DNA from: Candidatus Villigracilis vicinus
Lineage (GTDB): Bacteria; Chloroflexota; Anaerolineae; Anaerolineales; Villigracilaceae
DNA: 64,000 bases
Assembly: GCA_016721315.1 (NCBI GenBank)
Contig: JADKIL010000002.1
Span: 62,001 to 126,000 of the forward strand
Reading direction: 5' to 3'
Shown here one piece after another: positions 31,600 through 41,118 of the stretch; position 1 is the stretch's first letter; each line of letters opens with the position of its first letter. Both the position numbers and the translations under genes were made by a program. The notes beneath the pieces are model-generated. The model searched no databases, was not told the DNA's origin, and saw only the letters and a program-made list of their open reading frames with translations.

Positions 31600-32139
31600 T
31601 TACTTCAACACCCTTGCAAAGAACAATGCCACATCCTTATTGAGGTAATACTGGTCATTATAACCGCAGAACTCGAATCCGGATTTCTGTGCGAGACGGA
31701 TCGCCGGAAGGTTCTTCGACTGTGCTTCTAAAATAAAACGGCGATGCGATCTGGACTCCGCCCATGCTTGCCCTGCTGTCAACAAAGCCACCGCTACGCC
31801 TTTTCGACGGTACGCCACATCCACCACAAGGTCCAACACCCATACGGTAGATGCCGCCCCACGCTCTAACATGCTGATATATCCCACCGGGTCGGTATCC
31901 ATCACGGCTGTATACATCATCGAACGGTTGACCCAATCATCAGGTAAGGCAAAATGATTATGTGGGTACGCCACCTGAATGGAACGCGGCAGGCGCACTT
32001 CGCGGAAAGTAGTGGCAACTTGCCCGGTATCGCGGCGAAATTCCAACTGCCAGACCGCTTCACTCGTGACAGTGTGATCGATACCCACCAAGCGGGTGAG
32101 GTCATTGGCAATGGTAGGACGAATTTGCAATTCAGACAT
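31600..32139 (-). CDS. GNAT family N-acetyltransferase
   Basis: An acetyl-CoA-dependent acetyltransferase of unknown substrate, 179 residues from MSELQIRPTIANDLTRL. The acetyl-CoA binding core is VLDLVVDVAYRRKGVAVALL (motif A, R/Q-x-x-G-x-A form) with the C-terminal AIRLAQKSGFEFCGYNDQYY. A longer start inside the upstream membrane gene is rejected. It follows that gene by 16 bases and is probably in the same operon. Confidence 0.88.
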   Translation of the reverse strand: MSELQIRPTIANDLTRLVGIDHTVTSEAVWQLEFRRDTGQVATTFREVRLPRSIQVAYPHNHFALPDDWVNRSMMYTAVMDTDPVGYISMLERGAASTVWVLDLVVDVAYRRKGVAVALLTAGQAWAESRSHRRFILEAQSKNLPAIRLAQKSGFEFCGYNDQYYLNKDVALFFARVLK

Positions 32140-32155
32140 GAAAATGGATCGCTTT

Positions 32156-32836
32156 CTATTGAATGGGTACAACTTGCACAGGCACAACACAGGGTGAAAG
32201 TGCCGTTCCCTGATTGTCGATCACTACAAGACGCAATTGATAATCGCCCGGGGTAAGTGCCGTTGTATCCCAGCGCCCGAGAGATCCCTCTATCACCACA
32301 GCACGTCCCGCGGCAATGGTTGCCCATGTATCGCTGCCATTCGGTGCAACTTCATATTTATAAAAACCAAAATTCGGAATATTAACTGTACCGGTTAATT
32401 CAACCACCCCTTTGATCTCATCGCCAGGTGCCGGAAAGGTCAGGGTGATCTGCCCGGGTGTGCAACCCGCTGCATCTGGCTGGGCGGCAGACTGTGGCTG
32501 CCCGGCGAACTGGGTCATTAACTCCGGCGAAAGGGTTCCTGTGGGAGTTGAGATAAAGTCGACGGTGGGTGTAGTGAGGAAAAAATCTGCGGGAAGCCCT
32601 GGGATCACGAAGGAAGCCATGAAGAATTCGATGCAAAAGAAAACCAGGATCATGACAGAGATCAAAGCAGAACGTCCCAATCGGCGGACGGAAAATTCCC
32701 GCTCAAGGTTGAATACGGCCACCCGCCATTCCTGCCACGAACGGTAAAGCCAGCGAAAGGAGAATAACCCTCCGATTGCCAGGACAATGTAAATCAATGC
32801 CTCATACGACGCGAGGAACTTTAAAAAATCTGCCAT
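32156..32836 (-). CDS. Membrane protein with extracellular beta-sandwich domain
   Basis: Unrecognised, 226 residues. Two hydrophobic segments (about residues 12-30 and 57-80) flank a short basic loop. After them a Thr/Pro-rich spacer leads to a C-terminal domain of roughly 100 residues that looks Ig/Fn3-like: GDEIKGVVELTGTVNIPNFG, then YKYEVAPNGSDTWATIAAG and LTPGDYQLRLVVIDNQGTAL. This pattern recurs in Chloroflexota surface proteins. It starts 15 bases after punA. A cell-surface or envelope role is inferred. Confidence 0.75.
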   Translation of the reverse strand: MADFLKFLASYEALIYIVLAIGGLFSFRWLYRSWQEWRVAVFNLEREFSVRRLGRSALISVMILVFFCIEFFMASFVIPGLPADFFLTTPTVDFISTPTGTLSPELMTQFAGQPQSAAQPDAAGCTPGQITLTFPAPGDEIKGVVELTGTVNIPNFGFYKYEVAPNGSDTWATIAAGRAVVIEGSLGRWDTTALTPGDYQLRLVVIDNQGTALSPCVVPVQVVPIQ

Positions 32837-32851
32837 CCAGAAACCTTGCGC

Positions 32852-33688
32852 TTACATTCCGCGCAGGACACCCCTGACGATCGCCTCGACCTTGGGGGTA
32901 ATGACTTTGCCTGCTTCTATGACCTCTTCGTGAGTGGTGATGGTCGAACCATCCAAGTTGGCTTTATTGCTGACGCCGGAAAGTCCCAAGACCCGCATGC
33001 CGCCGTGGCGCGCAATGATCACTTCTGGTACTGTAGACATGCCCACAGCGTCTGCACCCGCAAGGCGCAAGAAACGCAAGTCGGCAGGCGACTCAAAGGA
33101 AGGACCGCTCAAACCAGCGTACACACCTTCGCGCAGAGTTAAACCGGCTTGCCTGGCAACACTGCGTGCCAGATTGCAATAATCGCGGTCGTAAGGCTGG
33201 CTCATGTCGGGAAAGCGCGGACCGATCTCATCAAGGTTGGGACCCATCAATGGATTCAAACCAGACATGCCCATTAAATTCAATTGATCAGTGATCAGCA
33301 TTACATCACCAGGCACAAAATCCGCGTTGACGCCACCAGCAGCATTGGTCACGAACATACTGTGAACTCCGAGTCTGTGCATCACGCGCACAGGCAGTGT
33401 CACCTCACCCATGGTATAGCCTTCATAATAATGGATGCGTCCCTGCATGACGATAACTGGTTTACCTTCCAACTCGCCAATAACAAAACGCCCCACATGC
33501 CCGTGAACCGTGGAGGTGGGGAAATTTGGCAGGTCACTATATGAGATAAAGACCGGATTCTGGACAGAATCTGCCAACCCGTTAAGCCCGGAGCCTAAAA
33601 TCATTCCGATCATAGGTTGAATTGAGATTTTCTTTTTTATCGCGTTAACGATTTCATCGATCTGAGCAAGCGTAATGAATTTTTGCAT
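32852..33688 (-). CDS. punA: Purine nucleoside phosphorylase (trimeric type)
   Basis: Phosphorolysis of purine nucleosides to base and ribose-1-phosphate in purine salvage. The 278-residue protein has the phosphate site GMILGSGLNGLAD, MQGRIHYYEGYTMGEVTLPV, FVTNAAGGVNADFVPGDVML, the base-binding GPSFESPADLR and GMSTVPEVIIARHGGMRVLG motifs. These place it in the inosine/guanosine-specific class. Confusion with MTA phosphorylase is possible but the ESPAD and MST pattern favours PNP. An extended -10 promoter lies upstream. Confidence 0.94.
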   Translation of the reverse strand: MQKFITLAQIDEIVNAIKKKISIQPMIGMILGSGLNGLADSVQNPVFISYSDLPNFPTSTVHGHVGRFVIGELEGKPVIVMQGRIHYYEGYTMGEVTLPVRVMHRLGVHSMFVTNAAGGVNADFVPGDVMLITDQLNLMGMSGLNPLMGPNLDEIGPRFPDMSQPYDRDYCNLARSVARQAGLTLREGVYAGLSGPSFESPADLRFLRLAGADAVGMSTVPEVIIARHGGMRVLGLSGVSNKANLDGSTITTHEEVIEAGKVITPKVEAIVRGVLRGM

Positions 33689-33752
33689 TTGCGATACCTT
33701 TTAAGTAGATTACAAACGAGGCATCCCCTGATAAAGCTGGTTTGCGGTGGCG

Positions 33753-33761
33753 ATTATAACA
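33753..33761 (-). promoter_or_regulatory. extended -10 promoter of punA
   Basis: TGTTATAAT on the minus strand, an extended -10 element, about 65 bases before the punA ATG. No good -35 is seen, as allowed for extended -10 promoters. The 184-base divergent gap to the HD-GYP gene is otherwise A/T-rich with no clear plus-strand promoter. Confidence 0.6.
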
Positions 33762-33872
33762 GAAACGACTATTGCATATTTTCGCTCATACAACCAACAA
33801 AAAAACGCTTAAACAGCGGGTTTCATATCGTATCAAATATACCCAAATTTATCTAGAAAAATTCTGTTTATT

Positions 33873-36800
33873 ATGCTATCCTCAAGCAACATGAAAAGCC
33901 TTGCGGAAAAAAACTTTTTTATTTTTATCTCTTTACTGCTGGAAGGGATCGGGGCAGGGCTGGTTATCATACCCGGTCATTTTGGGATCGCTGACCATGT
34001 CTTTCCATCCTGGTTCATTGGTTTATGGGGAATTTCATGTTTTATCATGGCGCTGCTCATCCAGGTGGCATCCATTTGGAAAATATCGGCAGAACGGGAT
34101 CTAAAGATCAAGATCGCTGCAATTATTTTCCTTTTCCTTGCCGGTTGCATTCTTATCGTCAACAGACAATGGATCGGCGCATTTGCCTTTTTGATCACCG
34201 CGATCACACAGGTATATCTACTTCTGCCGGTAAACGAACACTTAAAACAGCTGGACTTCACACAATTTACCGTCACCCTGATCACGTTCGCGGCAGGGCT
34301 ATCTTTGACGATTGCCGCTTCAGACATTGCATACATGTCTTTACTGGCTGCAGTGTTTCTCATTTCCGCTTTCATGGGTATCATCTCGGTCATTGTGCCT
34401 GGCTTCAAATACGGTAGGTATTTCAACAAAGCTCAAGTTATTCCATGGATCGCATTGATCTTTTTTTATATCATCCCTACAGACAAGGATAATGGCGTCA
34501 CCCCAGCCGCGGTCCTTGCGATTTTATTGTTTGGAACATTGATTCCATGGGAGCGCCTGCTCCTGACACATGAAGATGTCCTCAGCCGCCGTATGGTATT
34601 GATTAGTTGCGTCATTGAAGTTTCTCATTTGATATTTTTAGGGGCGTTGCTCTCAAGCACAAACCCGGATTTCCTGACCGGACACGGATCCATCCTGAGT
34701 ATCCGTGAAGCAACGCTGATATTCTTTGTTCTTTTCTCGAGCATGGTTTATATGGGCGCGGCGACAGTCATTATGACAACCAGCAGTCTCATACTGGAAT
34801 TAAATCGAACGGGCGGCGAACCGGTCGAAGAAATGGAATTGGATTCGAACCGCTGGGTAAATCGGCTTGAAAAATACATCAAACCGTTCATTATGACTCA
34901 GGAGGGCGTACGCGGGCGGGTGCAGGCAGATCAGATCAATACTCTTGCGCGGCTCTCGGCAGTTGAGAAAAAACGGAATGCACAATTAACCTTATTACTT
35001 GAATTAAGTCAGCAGCTCGAAAATCAACTCGATCCACCCGTTTCAGCACAGTTAGCGGTTAATACATTGGAGCGCGCTCTCAATTGCGGACTTGCAGCCT
35101 TATATATCCACGAGCCAGAGGAAAAAGAATTCATGCTGCTTGCTGCAGCAGGTCGGCAAACCCATATCATTCCCACTGGCTATAGACAGAACGCCATAAA
35201 AGGCGTACTCGGACGCTGCCTGCGTCAACGCAAGACTCAGATCGTCAATGACATTCGCGTGGACCCGGAATACATCCATTTCGAAGGGGAAACCAGCCTA
35301 TCCGCTGCAATCATCCCCCTGATCTTCAATGGACATGTTCATGGGATGATCTCTCTCAATAACGATAAACCCAACGCCTTTGGCAGCCTGGAGATCGGGC
35401 TTGCAGAAATGGTCGCGGCGGAACTAACCCGCGCCTGGGAGCGTTCAGGGTATCACCAACGGCTGACAGAACTCATCCAAACCGGCAGCCGCCTTTCTTC
35501 AGTGCCAGACCCCGAAGCTGCGGCACAGGAAGTTGCCTCAATTTCCCGGGATATTGTACAGGCAAAATTTACCTATCTATACATTCAACTTGGACAGGAA
35601 CGAAACTTCACTCAACACGCCTCTTCAGGCAGATCCCCACTCCTGCTTGATTCCCTCATTGATACATCTCGGTCTGGGGAGCTCATCAAAATGGCATTAC
35701 ATGCCTCCCAACCATTCCGCATCCGTGATGTCCGGAAATATGATAAGACTGCCAACCTTGAATTGGATAATACAGGTGTGCGCAGCCTGCTCACCATCCC
35801 CATCCGTTGGCATCAGGTGAACATCGGCGCGATCTTCGCGTTCGGAAAACAGAATGAAGTATTTTTTACAGAGAACGATGAATCGCTTGCAGAATTAATA
35901 TCCATTCAAGCAGGCGGGGCATTTGAAAGCACCTGGCTGCAACAAGAACTTCGCTCCTCCCTGCGCATCACATCCCTACTCTACCGCTTAAGCAACCAGA
36001 TCATCCAATCTGAAAATATTGAGGAAGCAGCATCAGATATTGCTCAAACTGCACACAAGCTCGGAAAGAACATCACAACCGGCATCGTTCTTTTCGATAC
36101 AAGTGATAGTCTTATAGCAGAGGTTCGGGTCGACGATGAAGGTAAAAATCCCCCGACAGACCACCCCATGAGTCTGATCCGTGACGCGATGAACTCAGGG
36201 CAAATGATCTACTTCTCGCTCGGGCAGTCTGTGCTTAGGACCTGCCTGCCCATTCAAACCCCCATACGGAAATATGGCGCAATTTGGATGGACACAATGG
36301 ATGACCCCAGCAAACCCATTGCCAACCCCAACGATCTGCAGGCGCTGGTTAACCAGGCAGCCATCGCATTGGAACGTTCGCTTCTGTTAGTTGAATCCCG
36401 CCGCCAGGCAAAAGAAATCAAAGCAGCTTACGACACCCTCGAAGCCACATACGACCAAACTCTCGCATCACTTACCTCTGCATTGGATGCTCGCGATAGC
36501 GAAACCGAGGGACATAGTTCAAGAGTCACATATCTGGCAGTCAAACTTGGGGAATTCCTGGGATATTCACCAGACCAGCTTAAAATACTCGAACGCGGGT
36601 CGCTCTTACACGACATCGGCAAGATCGGCATTAGCGATACCATCCTGCATAAACCCGGCGCACTTACTGCAGACGAATGGAAGGTCATGCAATTGCACCC
36701 TGATATCGGTGCGCGCATTGTGGAAGGCATCCCCTTCCTTCAAGATACGATCCCCCTCATTCAAAGACATCAGGAACGCTGGGATGGGTCTGGATATCCT

Positions 36801-37028
36801 GGGGGATTAAGTGGCGATGAGATTCCTGAACTTGCCCGTCTATTTGCCCTGATCGATGCCTTCGACGCTCTGACCAGTAACCGCCCCTATCGTCAGAAGA
36901 TCACAAAAAAAGAAGCTCTGCAATATATCAAAGACATGTCTGGAACACACTTCGACCCCACCATGGTAAAAGCATTTGAAGCCCTGCTTCAAAAAGAACC
37001 AGGGCTCTTATCTGAATCTAGCGAGTAG
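33873..37028 (+). CDS. Membrane-anchored GAF/HD-GYP domain protein
   Basis: A putative cyclic-di-GMP phosphodiesterase of 1051 residues. The first 315 residues contain about nine to ten membrane segments. Two to three GAF-like domains follow (about 380-520, 540-690 and 710-850); one carries GMISLNNDKPNAFGSLEI, another LLTIPIRWHQVNIGAIFAFG. The C-terminal HD-GYP domain has the metal ligands in GHSSRVTYLAV, LLHDIGKIG, MQLHPDIGARI and RHQERWDGSGYPGGLSGDEI, all present, so catalysis is expected. A start at MKSLAEK six codons on is equally possible. It abuts the aldolase gene tail to tail with no terminator between. Confidence 0.92.
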   Translation: MLSSSNMKSLAEKNFFIFISLLLEGIGAGLVIIPGHFGIADHVFPSWFIGLWGISCFIMALLIQVASIWKISAERDLKIKIAAIIFLFLAGCILIVNRQWIGAFAFLITAITQVYLLLPVNEHLKQLDFTQFTVTLITFAAGLSLTIAASDIAYMSLLAAVFLISAFMGIISVIVPGFKYGRYFNKAQVIPWIALIFFYIIPTDKDNGVTPAAVLAILLFGTLIPWERLLLTHEDVLSRRMVLISCVIEVSHLIFLGALLSSTNPDFLTGHGSILSIREATLIFFVLFSSMVYMGAATVIMTTSSLILELNRTGGEPVEEMELDSNRWVNRLEKYIKPFIMTQEGVRGRVQADQINTLARLSAVEKKRNAQLTLLLELSQQLENQLDPPVSAQLAVNTLERALNCGLAALYIHEPEEKEFMLLAAAGRQTHIIPTGYRQNAIKGVLGRCLRQRKTQIVNDIRVDPEYIHFEGETSLSAAIIPLIFNGHVHGMISLNNDKPNAFGSLEIGLAEMVAAELTRAWERSGYHQRLTELIQTGSRLSSVPDPEAAAQEVASISRDIVQAKFTYLYIQLGQERNFTQHASSGRSPLLLDSLIDTSRSGELIKMALHASQPFRIRDVRKYDKTANLELDNTGVRSLLTIPIRWHQVNIGAIFAFGKQNEVFFTENDESLAELISIQAGGAFESTWLQQELRSSLRITSLLYRLSNQIIQSENIEEAASDIAQTAHKLGKNITTGIVLFDTSDSLIAEVRVDDEGKNPPTDHPMSLIRDAMNSGQMIYFSLGQSVLRTCLPIQTPIRKYGAIWMDTMDDPSKPIANPNDLQALVNQAAIALERSLLLVESRRQAKEIKAAYDTLEATYDQTLASLTSALDARDSETEGHSSRVTYLAVKLGEFLGYSPDQLKILERGSLLHDIGKIGISDTILHKPGALTADEWKVMQLHPDIGARIVEGIPFLQDTIPLIQRHQERWDGSGYPGGLSGDEIPELARLFALIDAFDALTSNRPYRQKITKKEALQYIKDMSGTHFDPTMVKAFEALLQKEPGLLSESSE

Positions 37029-37871
37029 TTACTTCAGCACTTCACCGAACGCTTTTACGGTTTTTTCCACCCCGGCATCATCCACCCAATAATGCGTCAC
37101 CAAACGAAATTGACGCGTCGTCATCTTTTCCAGCGAAATAAGCCCAGCCGCCGCCATCACCCCCGCCTGACGCATTCCCCCGCCCAACATCTTGCGCAGA
37201 CGATGCGCTCGCGAAATAAATTCCTTCGAGCCAACCAGCATCGAACCGATCGGCGAGACCAGACCTTTACTCAAACAGAACATGACAGAGTCGGCAGGCG
37301 CAACCAGTTGCTTGATATCCACATCCAAAGCTGCCGCCGCATTGAAAATACGCGCACCGTCAATGTGAAATTTCAATCCGTTCTCTTTGGCAAGCTGCCC
37401 CACCTGCCTGGTATAGTCCACACCAAGCACCACGCCGCCGCACATGTTCTGGGTGTTCTCGATGCAGACCAAACGCGAAATGGTGCGATGCGAATCGTCG
37501 GGTTGGATCGAGGCGCGAATGTCTTCCAGACGTAGTGTCCCGTCCGCTTGATTCGGAATGGGATGTGGAAAGATCCCGCCAAGAGCCGCCATTCCACCTG
37601 CTTCATTTACATAAATATGTGACTTATCACCACAGATGACTTCCTCACCGCGCGCACAATGGACTAATAACGCCAGTAAATTGCCCATCGTGCCTGAAGG
37701 GACGAACAAAGCCGCCTCTTTGCCAAGCATCTCGGCAGCTTTTACTTGCAACAGATTGACGGTCGGATCATCACCGTATACATCATCCCCCACCTCCGCC
37801 TCTGCCATCGCCTCACGCATTTCAGGCGTCGGTTTGGTTACAGTATCTGAGCGCAAATCTACATAGTTCAT
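37029..37871 (-). CDS. ltaE: Low-specificity threonine aldolase, internally shortened
   Basis: A PLP enzyme splitting L-threonine or allo-threonine to glycine and acetaldehyde. It starts MNYVDLRSDTVTKPTPEMRE with GGAG 7 bases upstream. The PLP domain is complete: FVPSGTMGNLLAL, HIYVNEAGGMAAL, FHIDGARIFNA and the Schiff-base Lys in FCLSKGLVSPIGSMLVG. At 280 residues it is about 60 short of the family. The sequence passes directly from LISLEKM to TTRQFRLVTHYWV, so most of the small C-terminal domain is missing in frame. Activity is uncertain. Confidence 0.85.
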   Translation of the reverse strand: MNYVDLRSDTVTKPTPEMREAMAEAEVGDDVYGDDPTVNLLQVKAAEMLGKEAALFVPSGTMGNLLALLVHCARGEEVICGDKSHIYVNEAGGMAALGGIFPHPIPNQADGTLRLEDIRASIQPDDSHRTISRLVCIENTQNMCGGVVLGVDYTRQVGQLAKENGLKFHIDGARIFNAAAALDVDIKQLVAPADSVMFCLSKGLVSPIGSMLVGSKEFISRAHRLRKMLGGGMRQAGVMAAAGLISLEKMTTRQFRLVTHYWVDDAGVEKTVKAFGEVLK

Positions 37872-37910
37872 GAGGAGTCTCCATATTTTCAAATAGTTTC
37901 AGGGTGCTGA

Positions 37911-38837
37911 TCACTCGTATCTCTTTACTTCATCCAAGACAGCCTTTAGCTCTTCCGGCAATTCTGCCTCAAATGTACGCGGCTGTTTCTCGCCGGGTAG
38001 AATGATCTTCAAACGAAAAGCATGCAAGAAATGACGTTCAATCGTCGCTGTAACTGTTCGCTTGCCATATACCGAATCGCCCACTATTGGACAGCCCAAA
38101 AACAAACAATGTAAACGGATCTGATGGGTCCGCCCGGTATGTGGATGAAATTCAAGCAGTGTGTGATTCCTGAATGACTCAAGAGTTTTGTATTCACTAA
38201 CCGCCTCACGCCCTTTGCCGGGGGATACGATCGCCATCTTTTTCCGGTGACTTGGGTCGCGCCCAATGGGGGCTTCCACCCGACCAGCAGGTGTTGGCGG
38301 CTTGCCATCCACTAATGCAAGGTAAGTCTTTTCCACTTTTCGCAAACGGAACTGGTCTTGCAGCCAGTTATGTGCTCGTTCATTCTTAGCCAGAATGATC
38401 AACCCTGAGGTTTCCTTATCCAACCGGTGTACCAACCCAGGGCGCTCTTCACCACCAATGCCTTCCAAGTCTGGGTCATAGCCCAGCACTGCATTGACAA
38501 GCGTACCGGAATAATGCCCCGCCGCCGGATGAACGACCATGCCAGCCGGTTTATTGACCACGATCAAGTCGTCGTTCTCAAAAATGATATCCAGGGGAAT
38601 ATCTTCCGCGACCAAATTACTAGGTACAGGCGGCGGGATGCGCACCACCACGTCAAAACCATCCTCCACCAACTGCCCCGCCTTTTTGGCAGGCGCACCG
38701 TTGACCGAAACAAATCCCTCAAGGATCAAACCTTGAATGCGGGCACGTGAAAACTCAGGCAGGCAGGAGACAAGATATTTATCCAACCTGTCCGGGTGTT
38801 GTTCATCGTAATGGAACGTTTCAATTCGGTCGCTCAT
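37911..38837 (-). CDS. rluD: RluA-family 23S rRNA pseudouridine synthase
   Basis: Converts uridines in 23S rRNA to pseudouridine; RluD acts on helix 69. The 308-residue sequence has an N-terminal S4 domain (RLDKYLVSCLPEFSRARIQG) and the catalytic domain with GLVHRLDKETSGLIILAKN, whose Asp is the nucleophile, plus HTGRTHQIRLHCLFLGCPIV. Assignment to RluD rather than RluC or RluA is by overall layout. It overlaps the upstream lspA by 4 bases (ATGA). Confidence 0.92.
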   Translation of the reverse strand: MSDRIETFHYDEQHPDRLDKYLVSCLPEFSRARIQGLILEGFVSVNGAPAKKAGQLVEDGFDVVVRIPPPVPSNLVAEDIPLDIIFENDDLIVVNKPAGMVVHPAAGHYSGTLVNAVLGYDPDLEGIGGEERPGLVHRLDKETSGLIILAKNERAHNWLQDQFRLRKVEKTYLALVDGKPPTPAGRVEAPIGRDPSHRKKMAIVSPGKGREAVSEYKTLESFRNHTLLEFHPHTGRTHQIRLHCLFLGCPIVGDSVYGKRTVTATIERHFLHAFRLKIILPGEKQPRTFEAELPEELKAVLDEVKRYE

Positions 38838-39379
38838 GGGTTTCCTTCGGTCTTCGCCGTTTCCGCTTTTTGAGATGCTCTATGGTCGAGGAACCACAGG
38901 ATCATCAACAATGCCACACTGACATTGATACTGGCATCGGCAATATTGAAAATATAGAAAGTCCCTACGGAAACAAAATCTGTCACCGCGCCGATCACCA
39001 AACGATCGATCAGATTACCAACCGCACCGCCCAAATATAAGCCAGCCGCCACCCACATCCACAGGTTGGCATGCTCCATTTGAGAAACATAATAGACGAT
39101 GCCCGCCACGATCAAAATGGTCAATATGACAAAAAACAAATTGCCGTTCTGGAACATTCCAAATGACGCGCCGCGATTTTGGATGTGAAGTAAACGCGCA
39201 TACGGTGAGAGCCATTCCAACGAATCAGGCAGCCAGGATGTATTCAGCGGAATGGAGCGAATCACAAGCCACTTCGTCCATTGATCAAGGGCAATAATCC
39301 CCGCGGCAACCATAAAAAAGATAAAAAAACGCCTGCTCTGAGGCTGCGTTTTTTCCTGCAAAACCACTTCTTCAGTCAT
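38834..39379 (-). CDS. lspA: Signal peptidase II, copy 1
   Basis: LspA removes signal peptides from diacylglyceryl-modified prolipoproteins. This 181-residue copy has four membrane segments; the two catalytic aspartates are in AVTDFVSVG and FNIADASI, and GNLIDRL and QNRGASFGMFQNG are also conserved. A Gln/Glu-rich N-terminal extension of about 18 residues precedes the first helix. It lies directly after a second lspA, with which it shares close sequence similarity throughout. Confidence 0.94.
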   Translation of the reverse strand: MTEEVVLQEKTQPQSRRFFIFFMVAAGIIALDQWTKWLVIRSIPLNTSWLPDSLEWLSPYARLLHIQNRGASFGMFQNGNLFFVILTILIVAGIVYYVSQMEHANLWMWVAAGLYLGGAVGNLIDRLVIGAVTDFVSVGTFYIFNIADASINVSVALLMILWFLDHRASQKAETAKTEGNP

Positions 39380-39386
39380 CAAGCCA

Positions 39387-39926
39387 CTAACCTTCCTTCA
39401 TACCTTCCGGGGCGGTCTCAGAGGATTCCACTTGAGCCGCCTTCATTTTTTCTTCGCGTTCTTTAAGCCATACCCCCAAGAGCAGCACCGCCACACCTAC
39501 AGAAATGGATGCATCTGCAAGGTTGAACACCGGGAACACACCGATGGAAATAAAATCGGTAACGCGCTGCATCAACAGGCGGTCGATCAGGTTGCCCACC
39601 GCGCCGCCCAATTGCAAGCCCATCGCCAGCTTCAAAGTCCAGTCATTATCTTCCACACGCGGGAAATAAAAAAGGATCGCGCCAACCACAACAAACGCGA
39701 GGGCTGTAAAGATCAAATTCCCATTTTGAAAAATACCAAATGCCGCCCCACTATTATGCCAATACACCAACCGCGCATACGGACTGAGCCATGCCAGACT
39801 CTCCGGCAGCCATTGCCCGCCGAACTCAATATTTTCGCGCACCCACCATTTCGACCATTGATCCAGTGCGATCGAAATACCGGCAACACTGAATAGTAAC
39901 AAAAAATCTTTTACCTTTGAATTCAA
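39387..39926 (-). CDS. lspA: Signal peptidase II, copy 2
   Basis: The second of two tandem lspA genes, 179 residues beginning at a TTG with GAGGTGAGAG upstream. Catalytic Asp residues are in RVTDFISIG and FNLADASIS; WHNSGAAFGIFQNGN corresponds to the family motif. It carries a charged C-terminal extension of about 28 residues that copy 1 lacks. The copies share WLSPYARL and LGGAVGNLIDRL, so they arose by duplication but have clearly diverged. Both look active. Confidence 0.94.
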   Translation of the reverse strand: MNSKVKDFLLLFSVAGISIALDQWSKWWVRENIEFGGQWLPESLAWLSPYARLVYWHNSGAAFGIFQNGNLIFTALAFVVVGAILFYFPRVEDNDWTLKLAMGLQLGGAVGNLIDRLLMQRVTDFISIGVFPVFNLADASISVGVAVLLLGVWLKEREEKMKAAQVESSETAPEGMKEG

Positions 39927-39984
39927 CTCTCACCTCAAAACGAAAAGTGCGCCTATTGTACCCCACCCTTTTACCAGGCTTCGC

Positions 39985-41106
39985 TTATTTGAACACCCGC
40001 GGCACACGCGCACTGATGTTGGTCATCACCTCATATTCGTTCGTACCTGCCCAATCTGCCAGCTCTTCTGGAGTGATCCCCCCGCCCATTAAAACCACCT
40101 CGTCCCCCACTTCGATCTCATCCGCATCAGTGTTGACCATGAACTGGTCCATGCAAATGCGCCCCACTTGCGGATAGGATTTCCCCTTAATAAGGACACG
40201 TCCTTGATTGGTCATGCGACGGAAATAACCGTCGGCGTATCCGCACGGAATCGTGACCACGCGCTTCGCACTTCCTTCAACCTGCCACAACGACCCATAG
40301 CTGACCGAACGCCCGGGCTGTGAGACCTTGCTGTATGCCACTTTGGACTTCCATATGAGCGCGGGTTTCACATCCAGAATACGGGGAATATCACGCCCCG
40401 GATAAACACCATAAAACAACACGCCCGGGCGGACCATATCCAAATGCCCCTCAGGCAAGTTGAGGATGCCGCCAGAGTTGCAAACGTGACGAATGGGCGG
40501 CACGGGTAATCCATGCTTCTCATAAAAATATAAAGCCGAGTGGAAGCGCTCAAGCTGCTCCTGTGCTGTGACGACATGGGCAGACATACCCGAACCGCCC
40601 AACTCGATCAGTTCCGAGTTTGCAAGGTGGGTATAAACTCCCTCTACTTCTAAATGCCTACACGCAGAAGCTTGAAGGATAAATTCTTCCGCTTCATATT
40701 CGTGAACGCCAACACGTTCCATACCCGTATCAAACTTCAGGTGGATGGTGAGGCGCTTACGGGTAGATTCAGCCAACTGGTCAGCAGCCAACAACAAGTC
40801 CAAGGAAGAGGCGGTGAGCGTTAAGTCGTGTTCCAAAAAAAGCGGCAGCTGCTCGATCAAAGTTCCGCCTGCTACAAGGATCGGTTTTTTGATTCCCAAT
40901 TGGCGAAGTTGGATCGCCTCCTCCACCAGGGCAACGCCGAGCATATCTACATACGGTTCGATAAATGGTGCAACGCCTTCTATGCCATGCCCATAAGCGT
41001 TGGCTTTGACCATCGGCATGACCTTTGCTCCGCCGACATGGGCACGAATGGCTTCAATATTTTGTTTGAGTTGCTGGAGGTTTACTTCAAGATAGGTTGG
41101 GCGCAT
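39985..41106 (-). CDS. alr: Alanine racemase
   Basis: Makes D-alanine for peptidoglycan. The 373-residue protein begins RPTYLEVNLQQLKQNIEAIR and has the PLP Lys34 in MVKANAYGHG. The C-terminal beta domain carries the second catalytic Tyr (VSYGSLW) and the GRICMDQFMVNTD motif. It starts 12 bases after a GNAT gene; 58 bases separate it from the downstream lspA pair, with a TACAAT -10-like element between. Confidence 0.96.
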   Translation of the reverse strand: MRPTYLEVNLQQLKQNIEAIRAHVGGAKVMPMVKANAYGHGIEGVAPFIEPYVDMLGVALVEEAIQLRQLGIKKPILVAGGTLIEQLPLFLEHDLTLTASSLDLLLAADQLAESTRKRLTIHLKFDTGMERVGVHEYEAEEFILQASACRHLEVEGVYTHLANSELIELGGSGMSAHVVTAQEQLERFHSALYFYEKHGLPVPPIRHVCNSGGILNLPEGHLDMVRPGVLFYGVYPGRDIPRILDVKPALIWKSKVAYSKVSQPGRSVSYGSLWQVEGSAKRVVTIPCGYADGYFRRMTNQGRVLIKGKSYPQVGRICMDQFMVNTDADEIEVGDEVVLMGGGITPEELADWAGTNEYEVMTNISARVPRVFK

Positions 41107-41118
41107 TCCGCTATTCTA

